From an uncultured Eubacteriales bacterium (GTDB lineage Bacteria > Bacillota > Clostridia > Oscillospirales > Acutalibacteraceae): a stretch of 16,904 nucleotides of DNA. Below are positions 13,939 to 16,904 of this stretch, piece by piece (within the stretch, counting starts at the first letter, position 1; each line of letters starts with the position of its first letter). The stretch spans positions 1 through 16,904 of the forward strand of contig CABUHY010000027.1 in the NCBI GenBank assembly GCA_902491475.1. Reading direction: 5' to 3'. The position numbers were made by a program, and so were the translations under genes. The notes below the pieces were generated by a model, which was not told the DNA's origin, ran no database searches, and saw only the letters and a list, made by a program, of their open reading frames with translations.

Positions 13939-13966
13939 CATTCTATGAAAATTAAAGATTTATTGT
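13939..13966 (-). promoter_or_regulatory. Candidate mother-cell sporulation promoter for dpaAB
   Basis: CATAGAATG (13939-13947) with an AC dinucleotide (13965-13966) 17 bp upstream resembles the sigma-K/sigma-E class (AC, 16-17 bp, CATAnnnTA). It sits about 30 bp before the dpaA start. This is a short, degenerate match and is supported mainly by the known sporulation role of the genes. Confidence 0.4.
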
Positions 13967-13986
13967 GCCAATCGGGAAAATAGGGT

Positions 13987-14014
13987 TTGAATTTTTATAA
14001 ATATGCAATATAAT
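13987..14014 (+). promoter_or_regulatory. Promoter of murC
   Basis: TTGAAT (13987-13992), a 16-bp spacer and a consensus TATAAT (14009-14014) lie 35 bp upstream of the murC start. It is divergent from the dpaAB promoter, with about 20 bp between the two -35 regions. Confidence 0.7.
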
Positions 14015-14048
14015 ATATTGTATAAAACTATTTAAGCAGGTATTTATT

Positions 14049-15434
14049 ATGAGTGATATTTCCGAAATCTTAAAAAACGCAAAAAGAATACATTTCATCG
14101 GCATAGGCGGAAGCGGTATGTGCCCGCTTGCGGAAATTCTGCACGCAAAGGGATATTCGCTTCAGGGCTCGGACAACAACGAAAGCTCGATTGTCGAAAG
14201 AATACGCAAGCTCGGCATTCCCGTTATGATGGGTCAGAAAGCCGAAAATATAAAGGGTGCGGATATGATAGTATATTCCGCCGCAATCCAGCGCGGAAAC
14301 GAGGAGCTTGAAGCGGCTCTCGCAAGCGGTATTCCGACCTTTACCCGTGCGGAGCTTTTCGGCGAGGTAACAAAACACTTTGACAACTGCATAGGCATAT
14401 GCGGCACTCACGGCAAAACCACCACCACATCAATGACGGTTCAGGCAATGCTCTCCGCAAACCTCGACCCGTCGGCGGTTATCGGCGGCAAGCTTCCGCT
14501 GACAGACAGCTACGGCAGAGTCGGGAAGAGCGACACGATAGTCTGCGAGGCCTGCGAATATGTCGATACATTCCTGCACCTTTTCCCCAATGTTGCGGTC
14601 ATACTCAATATTGACGAGGACCATATGGAATATTTCAAGACCCTCGACAATCTTATATTGAGCTTTCATAAATTTGCGTTGCTTGCGAAAAGTGCGGTAA
14701 TTTATAACGGAGACGACGCAAACACCCTCAAAGCCGTTGAGGGAATTGAGGGCAAGGATATGATTTCCTTCGGCTTCTCCGACAAGAATGACTACTATGC
14801 GGAAAACATCGAGGAGATAAACGGAGCATATACCCGTTTTGATGTTATGTACAAGGGCAAAAACCTCGGCAATGTTTCGCTTGCCGTTCCGGGTAAGCAC
14901 AATATCCTCAACGCCCTTGCGGCAACGGCAAGCGCTGTTTATTCGGGCGCGAAATTCGACGAATGTATCGAGGGCTTGGAAAGCTTTACGGGTGCGGGCA
15001 GGCGTTTTGAAAAGCTCGGCACCTACGGCGGAATTGATTTCATAGACGATTACGCACACCATCCCGCCGAACTTAAAGTTACGCTTGAGGCGGCAATGAA
15101 GCTCGGCTACAACAAGGTGTGGGCGGTGTTCCAGCCGTTTACCTATTCAAGAACCGTTATGCATTTTGATGAATTTGTGGAAGTCCTTAAAATTCCCGAC
15201 AGATGCGTTATGACCGAGATTATGGGTTCAAGGGAAACCAACACCTACGGCGTTTACACCTCGCAGTTGGCGGAAAAGATACCGAATTCCGTCTGGTTCA
15301 ACACTCAGAAAGAGGTTGCCGATTATGTTGTAAAGAACGCAAAGCCCGGCGACCTTGTACTGACAATGGGCTGCGGCGACATATACAAATCAGCTCATAT
15401 GATGATTGATATGTTAAAGGAAAAGGAAGCGTAA
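14049..15434 (+). CDS. murC: UDP-N-acetylmuramate--L-alanine ligase
   Basis: A 461-residue ATP-dependent ligase that adds L-alanine to UDP-MurNAc, the first peptide-stem step of peptidoglycan precursor synthesis in the cytoplasm. It shows FIGIGGSGMCPLAEIL (16-31, UDP-binding Rossmann start), SDNNES, the P-loop GTHGKTTTT (119-127), EACEYVDTFLHLFP (167-180), ILNIDEDHMEYF (185-196) and YAHHPAEL in the ligase C-terminal region. The length is normal for MurC. The ribosome binding site is modest (AGCAGG, eight bases before the ATG). It stands alone, with its own promoter and terminator. Confidence 0.95.
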   Translation: MSDISEILKNAKRIHFIGIGGSGMCPLAEILHAKGYSLQGSDNNESSIVERIRKLGIPVMMGQKAENIKGADMIVYSAAIQRGNEELEAALASGIPTFTRAELFGEVTKHFDNCIGICGTHGKTTTTSMTVQAMLSANLDPSAVIGGKLPLTDSYGRVGKSDTIVCEACEYVDTFLHLFPNVAVILNIDEDHMEYFKTLDNLILSFHKFALLAKSAVIYNGDDANTLKAVEGIEGKDMISFGFSDKNDYYAENIEEINGAYTRFDVMYKGKNLGNVSLAVPGKHNILNALAATASAVYSGAKFDECIEGLESFTGAGRRFEKLGTYGGIDFIDDYAHHPAELKVTLEAAMKLGYNKVWAVFQPFTYSRTVMHFDEFVEVLKIPDRCVMTEIMGSRETNTYGVYTSQLAEKIPNSVWFNTQKEVADYVVKNAKPGDLVLTMGCGDIYKSAHMMIDMLKEKEA

Positions 15435-15454
15435 TAATCCTTACGGATAAAAGA

Positions 15455-15490
15455 CAACGGAGCAACTTAACTGTTGCTCCGTTGATTTTA
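15455..15490. terminator. Bidirectional terminator between murC and the MATE gene
   Basis: A perfect 12-bp stem CAACGGAGCAAC/GTTGCTCCGTTG with a 6-base loop is followed on the plus strand by ATTTTATT and on the minus strand by TCTTTTAT. It serves both converging genes. The MATE stop codon lies within the plus-strand U-tract. Confidence 0.9.
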
Positions 15491-16825
15491 TTCAAGCTCT
15501 TTTTTTGCCGCTTTAAGGTAAATCACATACGCTGCGGCGGCGGTAAGGATTTCCGCAACGGGAAAAGCGAAGAACACGCCCTCCGCCCCGAGTACACGGC
15601 TCAAAGCGTATGCCGCAGGGATAATTATCAGGGTATATCTCGAAAACGACACCATAAGCGACGCCACTCCCTTGCCGAGCGCCTCAAGCACTCCGCAGCA
15701 GGTTACGGACACCGCCGAGAACACAAAGCCCACACATATGATGTGAAGCGCCTTGACGCCTATTTGTACCGTGTCGGGGTTTTCCGTAAACAGCCCTATC
15801 ATTCTGTCGGGAATGAGCAGCGAGAGAACAACTCCCAACGCCATTACCCCTGCCGTAAGAGCAAGAGTGGTTGAAAAAATTTTGCGTACCCTTTTGTTCT
15901 CGCCTGCTCCGTAGTTGAAGCTGACAAGCGGTCTTATGCCCTGAATTATACCGTTTGCCGAAAGATAAATAAATGTCTGTAATTTATAATATGCGCCGAG
16001 GACAAGAACATATTTGTCCGAGAACGCCGCCAATATTCCGTTGAGCGAGGATATAAGCAGCGACGGCAGTGCCATATTGAGCGACGCAGGTATGCCGACG
16101 GAATAGAGCCTTTTCATAAGCTCCTTATTAAATGTAATATTCTTCCCCGAAAACGATACGGGCAGCGGAGAAGCGACAAGGGACACAATGTATGCAAGCA
16201 GCGTTACGCTCTGACCGATACCCGTAGCCCACGCCGCACCTGCCATACCCATCTTCGGGCAGATACCCAAGCCGAAAATCATTATCGGGTCAAGCACGAT
16301 GTTTGTGACAAAGCCCAACATCATACTTATCATGGTTGCGTTCATTCTGCCGACCGCCTGAAACACCTTTTCAAGCGAGATGCCGAGCATAATTATGACC
16401 GAAAACAGAAACGCCCTGTTTGCGTAATCAAGACCCATCTGTATAATTTCCGCATTGTCCGTATAGAGCGACAAAAACCGACGCATACCCAAAAGGCACA
16501 CTGCCATAAGCAAAACGCCGTGTACCGCACTCAAAAGCATACCCGTAACAGCCGCTTCGTCGGCTTCTTTTTTTCTGTTCGCACCGAGGCAATAGGCTAT
16601 CCTTGCATTAAGCCCCACGCCGAAACCCACCGCAATCGCCGTCATCAGGTTCTGAACGGGATAGACGAGGGAGAGCGCCGTCATGGCGTCCTCACTTATG
16701 TTTGCGACGAAATAGCTGTCAACGATGTTGTAAAGCGAGTTTACCGCCATTGAAACCACCATGGGCAGCGACATTGAAATTACAAGCGGAAGAATTTTCT
16801 TCTCTTTCATAATATTCTGATTCAT
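15488..16825 (-). CDS. MATE family efflux transporter
   Basis: A 445-residue integral membrane protein with about 12 hydrophobic segments, the standard size for MATE (multidrug and toxic compound extrusion) cation-coupled exporters. The N-terminal half begins LPLVISMSLPMVVSMAVNSLYNIVDSYFVA, the hallmark first and second helix of the family. The pseudo-repeat begins near residue 240 (SVGIPASLNMALPSLL), and the VSFNYGAGENKRVRKI stretch matches the family's conserved loop after helix 8. The substrate cannot be deduced. The ATG at 16825 has GAGGT upstream; a second in-frame ATG lies five codons in. The gene is preceded by two palindromes that may regulate it or end an upstream gene. Confidence 0.93.
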   Translation of the reverse strand: MNQNIMKEKKILPLVISMSLPMVVSMAVNSLYNIVDSYFVANISEDAMTALSLVYPVQNLMTAIAVGFGVGLNARIAYCLGANRKKEADEAAVTGMLLSAVHGVLLMAVCLLGMRRFLSLYTDNAEIIQMGLDYANRAFLFSVIIMLGISLEKVFQAVGRMNATMISMMLGFVTNIVLDPIMIFGLGICPKMGMAGAAWATGIGQSVTLLAYIVSLVASPLPVSFSGKNITFNKELMKRLYSVGIPASLNMALPSLLISSLNGILAAFSDKYVLVLGAYYKLQTFIYLSANGIIQGIRPLVSFNYGAGENKRVRKIFSTTLALTAGVMALGVVLSLLIPDRMIGLFTENPDTVQIGVKALHIICVGFVFSAVSVTCCGVLEALGKGVASLMVSFSRYTLIIIPAAYALSRVLGAEGVFFAFPVAEILTAAAAYVIYLKAAKKELE

Positions 16826-16854
16826 ATTTTACCTCATATCTCATCTCATAATCA

Positions 16855-16878
16855 AAACCACTAGTAAACTAGTGGTTT
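16855..16878. promoter_or_regulatory. 10-bp inverted repeat upstream of the MATE gene
   Basis: AAACCACTAG-TAAA-CTAGTGGTTT is a perfect inverted repeat about 30 bp before the MATE start codon. On the minus strand the stem is followed by TGATTATG, so it could end an upstream minus-strand transcript. Its position and symmetry also fit an operator for a dimeric repressor. Confidence 0.5.
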
Positions 16879-16883
16879 GCACA

Positions 16884-16898
16884 GGCCCTATAAGGGCC
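16884..16898. repeat. GGCCCT-ATA-AGGGCC palindrome at the right edge
   Basis: A short perfect palindrome 5 bp from the 10-bp inverted repeat. It may be part of a repeat module or a composite terminator that continues past the window. Confidence 0.4.
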
Positions 16899-16904
16899 GC
16901 CTAC

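Noticed and set aside
13909..13941. Upstream start for dpaA
   Set aside because: The ATG at 13908 follows GGAGGT. The extension would start within the promoter region and is not conserved-looking.

Overview
The window looks like chromosome from an endospore-forming, gut-type Clostridia (Firmicutes); Oscillospirales or a similar order is my guess. Signs of this are the low-to-mid GC content, strong AGGAGG-type ribosome binding sites, a dipicolinate synthase pair (dpaA/dpaB), a Thermotoga/Firmicutes-type DAHP synthase, and intergenic spaces filled with small palindromic repeats. The species is inferred from gene character only.

Layout, left to right. Positions 1-653 hold a terminator for a gene off the left edge and a mosaic of palindromic repeats. 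Positions 654-1972 carry tspO and a biotin-protein ligase (birA), both on the minus strand. Positions 2045-8860 are a six-gene minus-strand aromatic amino acid operon, transcribed in the order aroF, tyrA, aroB, aroA, aroC, pheA, with its own promoter, leader and terminator. Positions 8881-9838 are a second repeat mosaic that shares several modules with the first, including a 157-bp element at about 99% identity. Positions 9839-12405 hold a cytoplasmic family 3 glycosidase (minus) with promoter and terminator. Positions 12468-13966 hold dpaA-dpaB (minus), which make the spore-core compound dipicolinate. Divergent from them is murC (plus, 14049-15434), which shares a bidirectional terminator with a MATE transporter (minus, 15488-16825). 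Two palindromes lie upstream of the MATE gene.

The aro operon covers the first committed step (DAHP synthase), ring closure (AroB), the last two steps to chorismate (AroA, AroC) and both branches from chorismate to phenylalanine and tyrosine (PheA, TyrA). aroD, aroE and aroK are not in the window.

The most striking element is in front of this operon. Between a near-consensus promoter (8832-8860) and aroF lies a 32-codon open reading frame (8702-8800) with a good Shine-Dalgarno sequence. It encodes a peptide with 8 Phe and 3 Tyr and no Trp, including the run YFYFYFINFF. It is followed by a perfect 10-bp-stem terminator (8651-8674). Two segments inside the leader ORF mimic the two arms of that terminator, so the RNA can fold as 1:2, 2:3 or 3:4. 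This is the arrangement of a ribosome-mediated attenuator of the trp/phe type, apparently sensing Phe and Tyr supply. It was read directly from the sequence and is well supported by internal logic, but it has not been tested.
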